From contig JAFQBK010000012.1 in NCBI GenBank assembly GCA_017399695.1, positions 186,001 to 250,000 on the forward strand: a DNA stretch of 64,000 nucleotides, read 5' to 3'. The translations under genes and the position numbers were made by a program. The notes beneath the pieces are model-generated. The model saw only the letters and a program-made list of their open reading frames with translations. It was not told the DNA's origin and searched no databases. This document shows positions 1 to 11,060 of the stretch, one piece after another (the first letter of the stretch is position 1; the number at the start of each line of letters is the position of its first letter). The stretch comes from Clostridia bacterium (GTDB lineage Bacteria; Bacillota; Clostridia; UBA1381; UBA9506).

Positions 1-1877
<1,877 letters not shown>

Positions 1878-1897
1878 TATTTTCCCTCTTTCTTCGT

Positions 1898-2497
1898 TTA
1901 TTGAATCATTTCTCTTGCACGAAATGTAATCCCCAAATCCTCCGCTATTTTGCGGCAAGCCTCGATATCCTCTTTCGAAATGACATCCACAACGGACATC
2001 ACCACATTGGGAACATAAGCCTTGCATTTTTCTGCAAAGTCGAGCATTTCATCAAAGCCCTCTTCTGCATAGTCACAGTGGCAGAGCTTTTCATATTCCT
2101 CACGGTTTTTCGCATTTAGGCTGATGGAAATGGTATCCACCAGACCTGAAAGCTCACTCGTTACATCACGACCCATAATGCGATTGGCATGGCCGTTGGT
2201 GTTAATGCGTATTTTCGAACCGTATTGCTCCTTGATAAATTTTGCAACCTCAATCAAATCATCAAAGCGCATCGTCGGCTCGCCGTAACCACAGAACACA
2301 ACCTCGCGATATCTGGACGGGTCAAAACGACGGATATCTTCTTTGATTTCCGAAACCGTCGGTTCACGGTCAAGCCACAAATCGAGGCCATCCGCAATCC
2401 CCCCATCCGTATCGCGCACGCAAAACTCACAGCGGTTCGTGCATCGGTTGGTGAGGTTTAAGTAAAGCTCATCCCCTAAAACATAACAAATGGTCAC
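1898..2497 (-). CDS. TatD-linked radical SAM protein
   Basis: 199 residues. The radical SAM cluster motif Cx3Cx2C is seen in NRCTNRCEFC near the N-terminus (about residues 16-25), followed by a GYGEPTMR segment typical of the SAM-binding glycine motif. Its position directly after tatD matches the family named for that linkage; its function is unknown. The GTG at 2495-2497 is preferred because ACGGAG lies 8 bases upstream and the product then begins MTICYVLGDELYLNLTNRC, the usual family start. It is short for a radical SAM enzyme and has no auxiliary-cluster domain. Assigned from motif plus context; the substrate is not known. Confidence 0.85.
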   Translation of the reverse strand: MTICYVLGDELYLNLTNRCTNRCEFCVRDTDGGIADGLDLWLDREPTVSEIKEDIRRFDPSRYREVVFCGYGEPTMRFDDLIEVAKFIKEQYGSKIRINTNGHANRIMGRDVTSELSGLVDTISISLNAKNREEYEKLCHCDYAEEGFDEMLDFAEKCKAYVPNVVMSVVDVISKEDIEACRKIAEDLGITFRAREMIQ

Positions 2498-2521
2498 CTG
2501 TATCACTCCGTAAATTCTAAA

Positions 2522-3286
2522 TTATTCGCTGATTCTGAAAAATCGTTTTCCGTTTTCTTTCGTTATTTTTGCAAGCTCTTCCAACGAAATCCCCTTGATT
2601 CTTGCAATCTCCTCCGCAACAAAACGAACACGGGAGGAGTCATTTCGCTTTCCTCTGTGCGGCTCGGGCGAAAGATAGGGGCAGTCCGTTTCCACCATCA
2701 AATGGTCTAACGGAACCGCAAGCGCCGCATCTTTGGTTTTTGCCGCATTCTTAAAAGTTACGGGGCCGGCAAAGGAAATCATCATCCCCAACCCTACGAC
2801 CTCGCGCACCATTTCGGCGGAGCCTGAATAGCAATGCATCACGCCATTATAATAACCGCTTTCTTTTATGATTTCCAAAACATCGGCATGTGCGTCGCGG
2901 TCATGCACGATGTAAGGAAGTGAAAGCTCTTTCGCCAATAAAAGCTGACGGCGAAACCACGTTTTCTGCACCTCTTTTTCTGCACCCATATTATGATAAT
3001 CAAGGCCGATTTCACCAATGGCGACGACCTTATCCTCTTTGGTATAAGCTGCAAGCGTTTCCATATCTGCTTCGGTCAGTGCACCTGTCTCATCGGGATG
3101 CACACCGACAGCTGCATAAATAAAATCATATTTTTTTGAAAGCGCGACCGAAGCGGCAGACGACTCCATATCGGCACCGATATTGACGACTAAGGAAACG
3201 CCTGCGTCCTTTAGCCCTGCAATGACACTTTCTCTATCCTCATCAAAACGCGCATCATCTAAATGTGCGTGCGTATCAAATAACAA
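2522..3286 (-). CDS. tatD: TatD family metal-dependent hydrolase/DNase
   Basis: 254 residues, the usual TatD length. TIM-barrel metallohydrolase with 3'-5' nuclease activity in characterised members. Metal ligands are visible: DTHAHLD at the N-terminus, GEIGLDYH, the VHDRDAH histidine, HCYSG, and the aspartate of ETDCPYLSPEPHRGKRN. The frame extends upstream into rnhA, but a TTG at 3284-3286 sits 6 bases after AAAGAGGTG and gives MLFDTHAHLDD, so it is taken as the start. The gene begins 13 bp after rnhA ends and precedes its usual partner radical SAM gene. Most likely a housekeeping repair/quality-control nuclease. Confidence 0.95.
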   Translation of the reverse strand: MLFDTHAHLDDARFDEDRESVIAGLKDAGVSLVVNIGADMESSAASVALSKKYDFIYAAVGVHPDETGALTEADMETLAAYTKEDKVVAIGEIGLDYHNMGAEKEVQKTWFRRQLLLAKELSLPYIVHDRDAHADVLEIIKESGYYNGVMHCYSGSAEMVREVVGLGMMISFAGPVTFKNAAKTKDAALAVPLDHLMVETDCPYLSPEPHRGKRNDSSRVRFVAEEIARIKGISLEELAKITKENGKRFFRISE

Positions 3287-3299
3287 CCGTGACACCTCT

Positions 3300-3782
3300 T
3301 TATCCTTTTTGATAACCCTCGTCTTCGGGCAGATTTTCGCCCTGCGACGCTGCAACTGCCAGACGGTCACAACGCTCGTTTTCTGCGTGGCCATTGTGTC
3401 CCTTAACCCAGTGAAACTCTACGTTGTGCTCATCTAAGAGCACCAAGAGCCGCTCCCATAAATCTACATTTAAGGCAGGGTCTTTCGGTGTTCTCATCCA
3501 GCCCTTTAATTCCCACTTGTACACCCAACCCTCATTGATGGCATCCACCACATATTTGCTGTCGGAATACACGGAAACATTACAAGGCTCAAGCAGTGCC
3601 TCAAGACCTACAATCACGGACAGAATCTCCATCCGGTTGTTAGTCGTTAAGCGAAAACCACCGGAAAACTCCTTGGTCTTTCCTTTATAACGCAAAATGG
3701 TACCATAGCCGCCGCTTCCCGGATTTCCGCTGCAAGCACCATCGGTAAAAAGCTCTACTGTCTTCAGGCTCGGGTCAAACAT
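3300..3782 (-). CDS. rnhA: Ribonuclease HI
   Basis: 160 residues. Cuts the RNA strand of RNA:DNA hybrids (R-loops, primers). All four catalytic carboxylates are in recognisable context: D in ELFTDGACSGNPG, E in NNRMEILSV, D in VYSDSKYVVDA, and D in HAENERCDRLA. HWVKGHNGH is the usual handle before the last Asp. The ATG at 3780-3782 overlaps the 3' end of nrnA by 8 bp and has GGAGAGG upstream, indicating translational coupling. It stands where truB-ribF are often found in related operons. Confidence 0.96.
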   Translation of the reverse strand: MFDPSLKTVELFTDGACSGNPGSGGYGTILRYKGKTKEFSGGFRLTTNNRMEILSVIVGLEALLEPCNVSVYSDSKYVVDAINEGWVYKWELKGWMRTPKDPALNVDLWERLLVLLDEHNVEFHWVKGHNGHAENERCDRLAVAASQGENLPEDEGYQKG

Positions 3783-4743
3783 AATGAAGCCTCTCCTCTA
3801 TCAGTTTTATCAAAGTCTTAATTACTTCTTCCATCGGAAGCTCGGATACAAATGCCGCCGCGTTTTTATGTCCGCCGCCGCCAAAATGAGTCGCAAGCTC
3901 CGACAAATCGATCAGTTCCCTGCCGCGCAAGCTGTATTTATATCCCTTTTCCACGTGGTCCTTTACCAAAACGGCAACCAACACGCCATCCAGCCCCATA
4001 GGCATATTTGGAAGTTCTTCAACATCCTCATGCACGATGCCGTATTCTTCCAAAAAGGCATCAAAGGCGCAAAGAACGGCAAGCTTTCCATCCGCATAAC
4101 GCTCGACCCGCTCCGCTGCTGCTCCCATAAAACGCAATTTTTCAAGCTTTACGGTATCATATAAATGTCTCGTGATGGCACGGGCATCCATTCCCTGACG
4201 AATCAGATCCGCTGCCACCAAAAACGTATGTTCCGTCACATTGGAATACTTAAAATGACCCGTGTCAGTCGAAAGTCCGGTATAGATACCAATCTTTACT
4301 GCCATCGGGAATTCCTCTCCCAGCATTTCTTTGGCAAGACCGTAAATCAGCTCGGCAGTTGCCGCTGCCTCGGGTCTGCAGTAGTAAACATCGCCAAACG
4401 GGTGATTGGAAAGATGGTGGTCGATGCAAAGCTTGGTTTTTGCGCTCATATAAAACGACGCAAGCTTTCCCAGTCTTCCCTCTGCGCCGCAATCAACTGC
4501 AAGCGCCGTATCGGCGTCAGGCTCTTTATCCTCTTCCCATACCGAATAGCCACTGTTTAAGTATTCATACTTCTCCGGCAAAGGCTGTTCTAACCACACG
4601 GTTGCCGGGATTCCCAAAGCCTCTAAAACTGCTTTGGACGCAAAAGCAGAACCCAGAGCGTCTCCGTCCGGGTTAATGTGCGTATAAATCGCAACATGCT
4701 TTGCGTCCAATAATTTTTCTTTGATCTGTTTTAACTCACTCAT
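3775..4743 (-). CDS. nrnA: DHH/DHHA1 phosphoesterase (nanoRNase/pAp phosphatase type)
   Basis: 322 residues. Degrades very short RNAs and, in characterised members, dephosphorylates pAp. DHH-family motifs appear in order: INPDGDALGSA (about 23-32), LAVDCGAEGRL, CIDHHLSNHPFGD (DHH at 108-110), and the C-terminal DHHA1 glycine motif THFGGGGHKNAAAF. The start ATG overlaps the rbfA stop as ATGA. Its place after rbfA is the conserved Firmicutes position, so it is housekeeping here and not part of the CRISPR locus 16 kb away, although CorA-linked type III systems elsewhere use a DHH enzyme. Confidence 0.93.
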   Translation of the reverse strand: MSELKQIKEKLLDAKHVAIYTHINPDGDALGSAFASKAVLEALGIPATVWLEQPLPEKYEYLNSGYSVWEEDKEPDADTALAVDCGAEGRLGKLASFYMSAKTKLCIDHHLSNHPFGDVYYCRPEAAATAELIYGLAKEMLGEEFPMAVKIGIYTGLSTDTGHFKYSNVTEHTFLVAADLIRQGMDARAITRHLYDTVKLEKLRFMGAAAERVERYADGKLAVLCAFDAFLEEYGIVHEDVEELPNMPMGLDGVLVAVLVKDHVEKGYKYSLRGRELIDLSELATHFGGGGHKNAAAFVSELPMEEVIKTLIKLIEERLHYV

Positions 4744-5102
4744 TCCGCATCGTCCCTTCCGGAGATTTTTGCACGGTTTAAGAGCTCATTAATATGTGCG
4801 CCGTGTGCAATGGAATGGTCAAGCTCAAACTGAATCTGCGGCGTAATGCGAAGATTTAAGCGATGGCCGACCTCGCGTCTGACGTACCCTGCCGCCTGAC
4901 GAAGACCCTTAATTGCCTCACTCTGCACATTCTCATCGCCCAACACACTGACATAAATTTTAGCAAAGCGCAAATCCTGTGTCACCTCTGCTGCAACAAC
5001 GCTGGTCATTAGAGGAATCCGCGGGTCTTTTAATTCTCTTAAAATAGAACCCATTTCCCGTTTCATTTCCTCATTGATTCGATTCATTCGGTTTGCTGCC
5101 AA
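4740..5102 (-). CDS. rbfA: 30S ribosome-binding factor A
   Basis: 120 residues, normal for RbfA, a KH-like factor that binds the 30S subunit during late 16S maturation. The sequence shows the family start AANRMNRINEEMKREM, then LKDPRIPLMTSVVAAEVTQD and the C-terminal HGAHINELL. A TTG at 5100-5102 lies 8 bases after AAGGAGGG and gives MAANRMNRIN, so it is preferred over the longer open frame. The stop overlaps the nrnA start (ATGA). It follows infB by 37 bp. Confidence 0.95.
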   Translation of the reverse strand: MAANRMNRINEEMKREMGSILRELKDPRIPLMTSVVAAEVTQDLRFAKIYVSVLGDENVQSEAIKGLRQAAGYVRREVGHRLNLRITPQIQFELDHSIAHGAHINELLNRAKISGRDDAE

Positions 5103-5139
5103 GTGCTGACCCTCCTTTGCAAAAAGCACTTACCTTTTC

Positions 5140-7581
5140 TTATTTTCTCTCCACTTCTACCATACGGAAGCATTCAATGACATCGCCTTCTTTGATGTCG
5201 TTGAAGTTTTCGATATTCAAACCGCACTCGTAGCCGGAATTGACTTCTTTTGCGTCATCCTTAAATCTCTTTAAGGATGCAAGTGCGCCCTCGTAAACAA
5301 TGATGCCGTCACGGACGACTCTGACCTGAGAGTTTCTGTGAATCGTTCCGTCTGTTACATAACAGCCGGCAATCGTACCCACGCTCGAAACCTTGAAGGT
5401 CTGACGGATTTCTGCATGGCCGGTCACTTCTTCTTTGAAGGTCGGCTCAAGCATACCCTTCATTGCCGCTTCGATTTCCTCAATCGCATTATAAATAACG
5501 CGATACAAGCGAATATCAACACCCTGACTCTCTGCAGATGCGGCAGCACCGGCATCGGGTCTTACATTAAAGCCGACAATGATTGCACCGGAAGCAGATG
5601 CAAGCATAACATCCGATTCTCTGATGGCACCAACCGCGCCGTGGATGACTTTAACTCTGACCTCGTCATTGGACAGTTTTTCAAGCGACTGACGCACAGC
5701 CTCAACAGAGCCCTGAACATCGGCTTTTACGATGATATCGAGTTCTTTCATCTCACCCTCTTTGATTCGGTCGAACAAATCGTCCAGGGTAACTGCAGCA
5801 TGGGCATTGATACGCTCATCCTTAATCTGCTGTTTTCTCTTTTCAATGACGTTTTTCGCCATTCTCTCGTCCTCAACGACATAGAACAAATCGCCGCCGT
5901 CGGGAACTTCGTTAAGACCTAAAATCTCAACCGGAACGGACGGGCCTGCCTTTTTGATGCGCTTACCCTTGTCATCAAGCATCGCACGGATATGACCCAT
6001 TGCCGTACCCGCTACGATGGTATCGCCGACACGAAGCGTTCCGTTTTGAACCAGAACGGTCGCAACCGGACCGCGACCCTTATCAAGCTTGGACTCGATA
6101 ACCGTACCCTTTGCCTTACGGTTCGGGTTTGCCTTGAGTTCGCGCATTTCAGCAACCAATAAAACCATTTCTAAAAGCCCTTCAATATTGATTCTCTGCT
6201 TTGCAGAAACCTCAACACAGATAGTGTCGCCGCCCCAATCCTCCGGAATGAGGTCGTACTCAGTTAGCTCCTGCTTGATTTTATCCGGGTTTGCTGCTTC
6301 TTTATCAATTTTGTTAATTGCAACAATAATATTTAAGTTTGCGGCTTTTGCGTGGTTGATTGCCTCAATCGTCTGCGGCATAATACCGTCATCTGCTGCA
6401 ACAACCAAAATTGCGATATCCGTTACCTGTGCACCACGCGCACGCATTGCGGTAAACGCTTCGTGACCCGGGGTATCCAAAAATGTAATCTTTTTATCAT
6501 GGATACGGACTCTGTGTGCACCGATATGCTGCGTGATGCCGCCTGCCTCTGTATCGGTTACGTTGGTCGAACGGATGGCGTCCAAAAGCGAGGTCTTACC
6601 GTGGTCAACGTGACCCATAACAACAACGACAGGGGAACGGGGCTCTAATGAGCTTTCATCATCTTCAAAGTCGTCAAACAAGATATCTTCATCCGTTAAG
6701 ATGATTTCTTTTTCTACAATCGCGCCCAAATCCTCTGCAATTAAGGACGCAACATCAAAATCAATCGTCTGGCTGATTGCCGCCATAATACCCAGCGTCA
6801 TCAGCTTTTTAATGACCTCTGTTGCCGGAACCTCCAAGCGCTCTGCCAGCTCGCCAACAGAAATCTCATCGGGAATCAGGACGGTTTTCTTTTCCTTCTT
6901 CACCTTTTGTTCCTTGACAGGAACGTTTTTATCCATTTTGGCGTTATCTTTTAAGCGACCGCTGCCTTTTTTCAGTTTCTGCTTCTTGACGGAATCGTCC
7001 ACTGCATTGGTCGGCATGAGCTCTTCAATCTTCTCATCCTCGATTTTATTCAGGTCAACTACGCTCTGACGCGTGTCAACATGGCGGACATTACGCTCAA
7101 ACTGCTCGGTGGAAGCTTCTCCATCTTCTCCACCGACATGCTCCAGCGTTTTCATTTTCGGACGTTCTGCCTTCGGCGGCGTACGCTTCGGTTTTTCTTT
7201 CTTGGGTTGAGGCGCAGTTTTAGAAGGACCTGCCTTTTTGACTTCCTCTTTCGGCACTTCCTCTTTCTTTTCAGGCTCTTTCTTCTTCTCTTCTTTTGCC
7301 TTCGGCTCTTCCGGCTTTTCTGCTTCTTTTTCTGCCTTTTCCGACTGTGCTTTTGCCTTTTTCACCGGCATATCCACCTTCTGCCCCTGTGCAAACAGCG
7401 GAATTGCAAGCACCTTGTCAAAACGCTGTGTGAGGGATTCAAAAATAATATCCAGCTCCTCCTGCTCCAGCGTACTCATATGATTTTTAATTGGGAAACC
7501 AAACCCATCGAGCAATGCAATCAATTCCTTGGAATTGATATCAAGCTCCTTTGCAAGCTCGTGAACTCTCACTTTAGACAT
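5140..7581 (-). CDS. infB: Translation initiation factor IF-2
   Basis: 813 residues. GTPase that places fMet-tRNA on the 30S P site and joins subunits. Order of parts: an N-terminal IF2-N helical domain ([17 protein letters not shown]), a long Lys/Glu/Pro-rich linker (about 75-230), a second IF2-N domain ([13 protein letters not shown]), the G domain with GHVDHGKTS near residue 320, DTPGHEAF and NKIDK, then the beta-barrel and C2 fMet-tRNA-binding domains. The ATG at 7579-7581 follows GGAGGTGGCAGTTGT. It sits between ylxQ and rbfA in the standard order. The repetitive linker creates long antisense open frames that are not genes. Confidence 0.98.
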   Translation of the reverse strand: MSKVRVHELAKELDINSKELIALLDGFGFPIKNHMSTLEQEELDIIFESLTQRFDKVLAIPLFAQGQKVDMPVKKAKAQSEKAEKEAEKPEEPKAKEEKKKEPEKKEEVPKEEVKKAGPSKTAPQPKKEKPKRTPPKAERPKMKTLEHVGGEDGEASTEQFERNVRHVDTRQSVVDLNKIEDEKIEELMPTNAVDDSVKKQKLKKGSGRLKDNAKMDKNVPVKEQKVKKEKKTVLIPDEISVGELAERLEVPATEVIKKLMTLGIMAAISQTIDFDVASLIAEDLGAIVEKEIILTDEDILFDDFEDDESSLEPRSPVVVVMGHVDHGKTSLLDAIRSTNVTDTEAGGITQHIGAHRVRIHDKKITFLDTPGHEAFTAMRARGAQVTDIAILVVAADDGIMPQTIEAINHAKAANLNIIVAINKIDKEAANPDKIKQELTEYDLIPEDWGGDTICVEVSAKQRINIEGLLEMVLLVAEMRELKANPNRKAKGTVIESKLDKGRGPVATVLVQNGTLRVGDTIVAGTAMGHIRAMLDDKGKRIKKAGPSVPVEILGLNEVPDGGDLFYVVEDERMAKNVIEKRKQQIKDERINAHAAVTLDDLFDRIKEGEMKELDIIVKADVQGSVEAVRQSLEKLSNDEVRVKVIHGAVGAIRESDVMLASASGAIIVGFNVRPDAGAAASAESQGVDIRLYRVIYNAIEEIEAAMKGMLEPTFKEEVTGHAEIRQTFKVSSVGTIAGCYVTDGTIHRNSQVRVVRDGIIVYEGALASLKRFKDDAKEVNSGYECGLNIENFNDIKEGDVIECFRMVEVERK

Positions 7582-7638
7582 ACAACTGCCACCTCCGAAA
7601 AATTAACCTGTCTCTATGTAATGCGTCGTCCGCTATTT

Positions 7639-7956
7639 TTAAGTTTCGCTTTTGCCTTGCGCAATCAGTTCTTTCGTGCGCCGTGCAAAGCCTTCATCTG
7701 TCATCGCAAGGACACTGCGATTATCTCCGCCGCCGGTCACCCGACCCAAAAGCTCTTTTGACTCTGTCAGAAAACAATCTACTTCATAGTATTTGCACAT
7801 GGATATAAATTTATCCTTTGTATTCTCCGAGGCATCCTGCGCAATCAAAACTAGGCACGCACTCGCTTCCTTGATTGCTTTTTCCGCTAAAAATGCACCT
7901 TTTTGTACCTTGCCTGCGCGGTAAGCAATCCCGATAAAATGAAGTAACTTATTCAC
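7639..7956 (-). CDS. ylxQ: L7Ae/L30e-family K-turn RNA-binding protein (YlxQ)
   Basis: 105 residues. Small ribosomal protein L7Ae-like fold; family members bind kink-turn RNA. Visible family segments are LLHFIGIAYRAGKVQKG, CLVLIAQDASENTKDKF and the CKYYEVDCF core, then SKELLGRVTGG. A GTG at 7954-7956 overlaps the rnpM stop (GTGAATAA) and has TTGGAGAA upstream, giving MNKLLHFIG; the longer open frame runs into rnpM and is rejected. Conserved position between rnpM and infB. Confidence 0.9.
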   Translation of the reverse strand: MNKLLHFIGIAYRAGKVQKGAFLAEKAIKEASACLVLIAQDASENTKDKFISMCKYYEVDCFLTESKELLGRVTGGGDNRSVLAMTDEGFARRTKELIAQGKSET

Positions 7957-8212
7957 CGGCGTTCTCCAACTCCTCCCGGATACTTTCGTAAACCGTTTCC
8001 GGCACATTCTTTCGGAATGCACGATTTAGCTTCCGTCTTTCCATCGCGGTCTGTCTGCACGAGGGATTTGCGCAAATATATGCGCCTCTGCCCTCTGCTT
8101 TGCTCCCAAAATCTATGGAAATCACACCGTCTTTTTCTACGACGCGGAGCATTTCACTCTTGAGAAATTTCCTGCCGCAAGCGATACATTCCCGAATCGG
8201 TATATGTGCCAT
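7949..8212 (-). CDS. rnpM: YlxR/RnpM family RNA-binding protein
   Basis: 87 residues, DUF448 fold. Family hallmarks are the IRECIACGRK start, the GRGAYIC motif and the basic C-terminal half. The YlxR family has been renamed RnpM because a member binds RNase P RNA; that function is transferred here by family only. The ATG at 8210-8212 is chosen over an upstream GTG that overlaps the ribosome site (AAAGGGTGAGG). It overlaps ylxQ by 8 bp and follows nusA by 30 bp. Confidence 0.92.
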   Translation of the reverse strand: MAHIPIRECIACGRKFLKSEMLRVVEKDGVISIDFGSKAEGRGAYICANPSCRQTAMERRKLNRAFRKNVPETVYESIREELENAGE

Positions 8213-8242
8213 GTGCCTCACCCTTTAACCACCGCCGAAGAA

Positions 8243-9271
8243 TTATACCTCCGGCTTGATATCAATCTTCCAGCCCGTCAGTTTTGCTGCCAGGCGCGCA
8301 TTCTGACCTTCTTTACCAATGGCAAGAGAAAGCTGATGCGCCGGAACGATAACCTTTGCACTGTGTGATTCCTCGTCCACCTCAACGCTAACAACATCCG
8401 ACGGAGAAAGTGCTGCAGAAATAAACTCTGCCGGGTCATCAGAATATTTTACGATATCAATCTTTTCGCCTGCCAGTTCATCACATACAAACTGTACGCG
8501 CGCACCCTTCGGTCCTACGCAGGAGCCAAGTGCATCTACATTGGCGTCCGAAGAGCAAACGGAAATCTTACTTCTGGAACCTGCCTCACGCGCGATGGTC
8601 TTAATTTCAACCACGCCGTCAGCAATTTCCGGAACTTCCTGCTCAAACAGACGGCGAACCAGACCCGGGTGGGAACGTGACAGAATAATCTGCGGTGCCT
8701 GTGCCATCATTTTAACCTCTGCCACATAAAATTTCATACGTGCACCGGGCAGATACTGCTCGGTCGGCAGCTGTTCATTTAAGGGTAGATACGCTTCCAT
8801 ATCACCGTAAACCTGAACGGTTACACAGCGTTTATCATATTTGGTAACCAGACCGGTAATCATCTGATTCTCGCGGTTGTGATATGCATCATAGAGGTTA
8901 TCGCGCTCTGCTTCCTTGATTCTCTGCACAACGACCTGCTTTGCAGTCTGCGCTGCAATTCTACCAAAGTTTCTCGGCGTCACCTCGATATTTACGATGT
9001 CGCCAACCTCATAGCGTTTGTCAAGTGCCTGTGCCTCGGAAAGACCGATTTCCAAATTGGAATCGAGCACTTCTTCTGCAACTGTCTTCTGCTGGCAAAC
9101 CTTAATATCGCCCGATTCACGGTCAATCGTAACCGCTACATTCTGCGCGTGACCATAGTTTTTCTTATACGCCGCAATCAGAGCCAGCTCAATTGTGTTC
9201 AGCAAATCTTCTTTTTTCATATTCTTCTGATGTGCCAGTTCTCCGAGCGCAGACATAAATTCCTGATTCAT
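8243..9271 (-). CDS. nusA: Transcription termination/antitermination factor NusA
   Basis: 342 residues. Binds RNA polymerase and nascent RNA, affecting pausing, termination and antitermination. N-terminal polymerase-binding domain, S1 domain (MITGLVTKYDKRCVTV), then KH1/KH2 with GPKGARVQFV and LAIGKEGQNARLAAKLTGW. It lacks the acidic repeats of the E. coli protein, as usual in Firmicutes. The ATG follows GGAGGGAACAGGAAA. Second gene after rimP. Confidence 0.97.
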   Translation of the reverse strand: MNQEFMSALGELAHQKNMKKEDLLNTIELALIAAYKKNYGHAQNVAVTIDRESGDIKVCQQKTVAEEVLDSNLEIGLSEAQALDKRYEVGDIVNIEVTPRNFGRIAAQTAKQVVVQRIKEAERDNLYDAYHNRENQMITGLVTKYDKRCVTVQVYGDMEAYLPLNEQLPTEQYLPGARMKFYVAEVKMMAQAPQIILSRSHPGLVRRLFEQEVPEIADGVVEIKTIAREAGSRSKISVCSSDANVDALGSCVGPKGARVQFVCDELAGEKIDIVKYSDDPAEFISAALSPSDVVSVEVDEESHSAKVIVPAHQLSLAIGKEGQNARLAAKLTGWKIDIKPEV

Positions 9272-9311
9272 TTTCCTGTTCCCTCCAAATTATTATCAAT
9301 TTGTTTTCATA

Positions 9312-9776
9312 TTAAAATATCACAGCAAGGCGCACACTGACCGTTTTGGAAAGGTCTAGCGTGAGCTCCTGCCCGTTATAGTCTACCGTAATCGTTTTAT
9401 CCTGATACGCTAAAAGCTGCGCCGTGATTTCCTTGCTCCCTGCAATAGGCGCATACAGCTTAATATCAACATCGTGCCCGATATAGCGTAAAAAATCGGA
9501 CTCTTTTTTCAGCTGGCGGTCCATCCCGGCAGATGACACCTCCAACATATATGCCTGTTCGATGGGGTCAACGCGGTCAAGTTCATCCGAAAGCGCACGG
9601 CTGACCGCCTCACATTCGTCAATCCCGATGCCGCCCTCTTCTTTATCAATATACACACGAAGGAAATATTCGGGTCCCTCTTTTACAAACTCAATATCCC
9701 AAATCGAAAGCCCCATTCCATCTACAATCGGAAGCAAAAGTTCCTCTACAATCTGCTCCGTTTTCCGACCTGCCAT
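9312..9776 (-). CDS. rimP: Ribosome maturation factor RimP
   Basis: 154 residues. Needed for 30S maturation. Family segments: VEELLLPIVDGMGLSIWDIEFVKEG in pieces, LRVYIDKEEGGIGIDECEAVSR, and YMLEVSSAGMDRQLK. The ATG at 9774-9776 follows GGTGGGTGATCAA and is preferred to a slightly longer frame. It is the first gene of the translation operon, 35 bp before the terminator of the upstream zinc-ribbon gene; no strong promoter is evident in that short gap. Confidence 0.95.
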   Translation of the reverse strand: MAGRKTEQIVEELLLPIVDGMGLSIWDIEFVKEGPEYFLRVYIDKEEGGIGIDECEAVSRALSDELDRVDPIEQAYMLEVSSAGMDRQLKKESDFLRYIGHDVDIKLYAPIAGSKEITAQLLAYQDKTITVDYNGQELTLDLSKTVSVRLAVIF

Positions 9777-9810
9777 TTGATCACCCACCTATTTTAGATT
9801 TCGCGATTTG

Positions 9811-9845
9811 TCTAAACAAAAGGATACGGCGAAAGCCGTATCCTT
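9811..9845 (-). terminator. Rho-independent terminator after the zinc-ribbon gene
   Basis: On the minus strand, AAGGATACGGC and GCCGTATCCTT form a perfect 11-bp stem with a 4-base loop, followed by TTTTGTTTAG. It lies 47 bp past the zinc-ribbon stop and just upstream of rimP. Confidence 0.85.
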
Positions 9846-9891
9846 CAAGAGAAGACACTCTTTTGTACACAACAAACCCTAAAACAAAGGA

Positions 9892-10161
9892 TTATCTGTG
9901 GTTTGCAAAACACTCGCTGCAGTAAACCGGTCTGTCGCCCTTCGGCTCAAACGGCACCTGGCACTCTTTGCCACATTCTGCACATACAGCGGTATGCATC
10001 TCTCTGTTAGCTCTTAAGCTAGCTTTTCTAGCGGCTCTGCAATCTTTGCAGCGAGTCGGTTCATTTTCAAAACCTTTTTCCGCATAGAATTCCTGTTCGC
10101 CGGCTGTGAATACGAATTCTGCTCCACAGTCCTTACAAACTAAAGTCTTGTCCTCGTACAT
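9892..10161 (-). CDS. Small CxxC-x17-CxxC zinc-ribbon protein
   Basis: 89 residues with two zinc-ribbon-like units. The N-terminal half has CKDCG (about 9-13) and a later CKDC; the C-terminal half has CAECGKEC and CSEC with exactly 17 residues between the two CxxC pairs, matching the named CxxC-x17-CxxC domain. Such proteins are common in Clostridia and uncharacterised; nucleic-acid binding is only a guess. The 3' end is followed by a clear terminator. It is probably its own small unit between sigH and rimP. Confidence 0.85.
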   Translation of the reverse strand: MYEDKTLVCKDCGAEFVFTAGEQEFYAEKGFENEPTRCKDCRAARKASLRANREMHTAVCAECGKECQVPFEPKGDRPVYCSECFANHR

Positions 10162-10282
10162 CTTTTTTTCCCCTCACTTTGAAAATTAAAAAATAATTTA
10201 TAGTGAAATGAAAGCAAGTAAGCTTTCCTTCGCTACACACCACAAACAACAAAACACAAACAAACCACAACAAGCTGCACTG

Positions 10283-10921
10283 CTACTCGCGTTCCCGCAA
10301 GTATTTTTCCAATTTACGTTTGATCCGCTGAAGCGCATTGTCTACGGACTTGGGTTCTTTCCCGATCCGTTCTGCAATTTTGCTGTAACTGAAACCGCAC
10401 AGGTGATACGCCAAAACCTTGGATTCAAACGGACTGAGCACTTCGCCCATACAATCCCGCGCCGCACGCACATTTTCTTCATCAATGACGAGCTGTTCCG
10501 GATTGGAAAGGCTTTGCTTTTCCGACTGACAGTTCTCCAAGTATTCCGACCCTGCATCCGGTTTATTCAACGAAACGTAATTGCTTAAAGGAATGTGCTT
10601 CCGGCGTTGAGACGCCTTAACTGCCGTCATAATGTGGCGTGTGATGCACAACTCCGCAAAGGTCTTAAACGTTACTCGCTTTTCGGGGTCGAAGCTTTGT
10701 ATTGCTTTATAAAGCCCTACCATTCCCTCCTGCACAACATCATCGTGTTCTGCACCGACGAGGAAAAAAGATTTGGCTTTTATTTTGACGAAATTCTTAT
10801 ATCTGCGCACCAACTGCTCGCACGCATCAGAATCTCCCGCTCTTGCCGTAATGGCAAGTGTTTCATCAGAAAGAATCGGCGCTTCTTTCGCCTGCTGTTT
10901 TACTGCTGTTTCAGGACACAC
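10283..10921 (-). CDS. sigH: Sigma-70 family factor, stationary-phase/sporulation sigma-H
   Basis: 212 residues. Region 2 is clear: YKNFVKIKAKSFFLVGAEHDDV, then VQEGMVGLYKAIQSFDPEK and FKTFAELCITRHIMTA, followed by KHIPLSNYVSLNKP, a SigH signature. Region 4 HTH is GFSYSKIAERIGKEPKSVDNA. In spore formers SigH switches on early sporulation genes. The GTG at 10919-10921 follows AGGAGG by 7 bases. An ATG 5 bases upstream is out of frame and ends after 8 codons. A consensus-like sigma-A promoter lies 42 bp upstream. Confidence 0.93.
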   Translation of the reverse strand: MCPETAVKQQAKEAPILSDETLAITARAGDSDACEQLVRRYKNFVKIKAKSFFLVGAEHDDVVQEGMVGLYKAIQSFDPEKRVTFKTFAELCITRHIMTAVKASQRRKHIPLSNYVSLNKPDAGSEYLENCQSEKQSLSNPEQLVIDEENVRAARDCMGEVLSPFESKVLAYHLCGFSYSKIAERIGKEPKSVDNALQRIKRKLEKYLRERE

Positions 10922-10962
10922 GCCATATCCTCCTATCAGACTTATCCAGTCTGTTTGTCTTC

Positions 10963-10991
10963 ATTATATTCTAATGAAACAATAAAGTCAA
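10963..10991 (-). promoter_or_regulatory. Sigma-A promoter of sigH
   Basis: Minus strand TTGACT, 17-bp spacer, TATAAT: a five-of-six -35 and a perfect -10, pointing into sigH. Confidence 0.8.
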
Positions 10992-11060
10992 GCAATTTTC
11001 GCACTTTTTTTCATATTTTTCGTTTTTTCACTTGGAAAATATTGCTCGAAAACCGCTTTT

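Noticed and set aside
3775..4743. The DHH phosphoesterase as the signal-degrading partner of the CorA-like effector
   Set aside because: It is in its standard place after rbfA in a housekeeping operon 16 kb from the CRISPR genes. Nothing in the sequence links it to them.
7081..7761. A 226-codon open frame on the plus strand
   Set aside because: It is opposite the Lys/Glu-rich infB linker; its Phe/Leu/Arg-rich product is the expected shadow of that composition.
10900..10926. An ATG five bases upstream of the sigH GTG start, with an 8-codon frame, as a regulatory leader
   Set aside because: The ATG is only 2 bases after AGGAGG, too close to be used; the GTG has ideal spacing.
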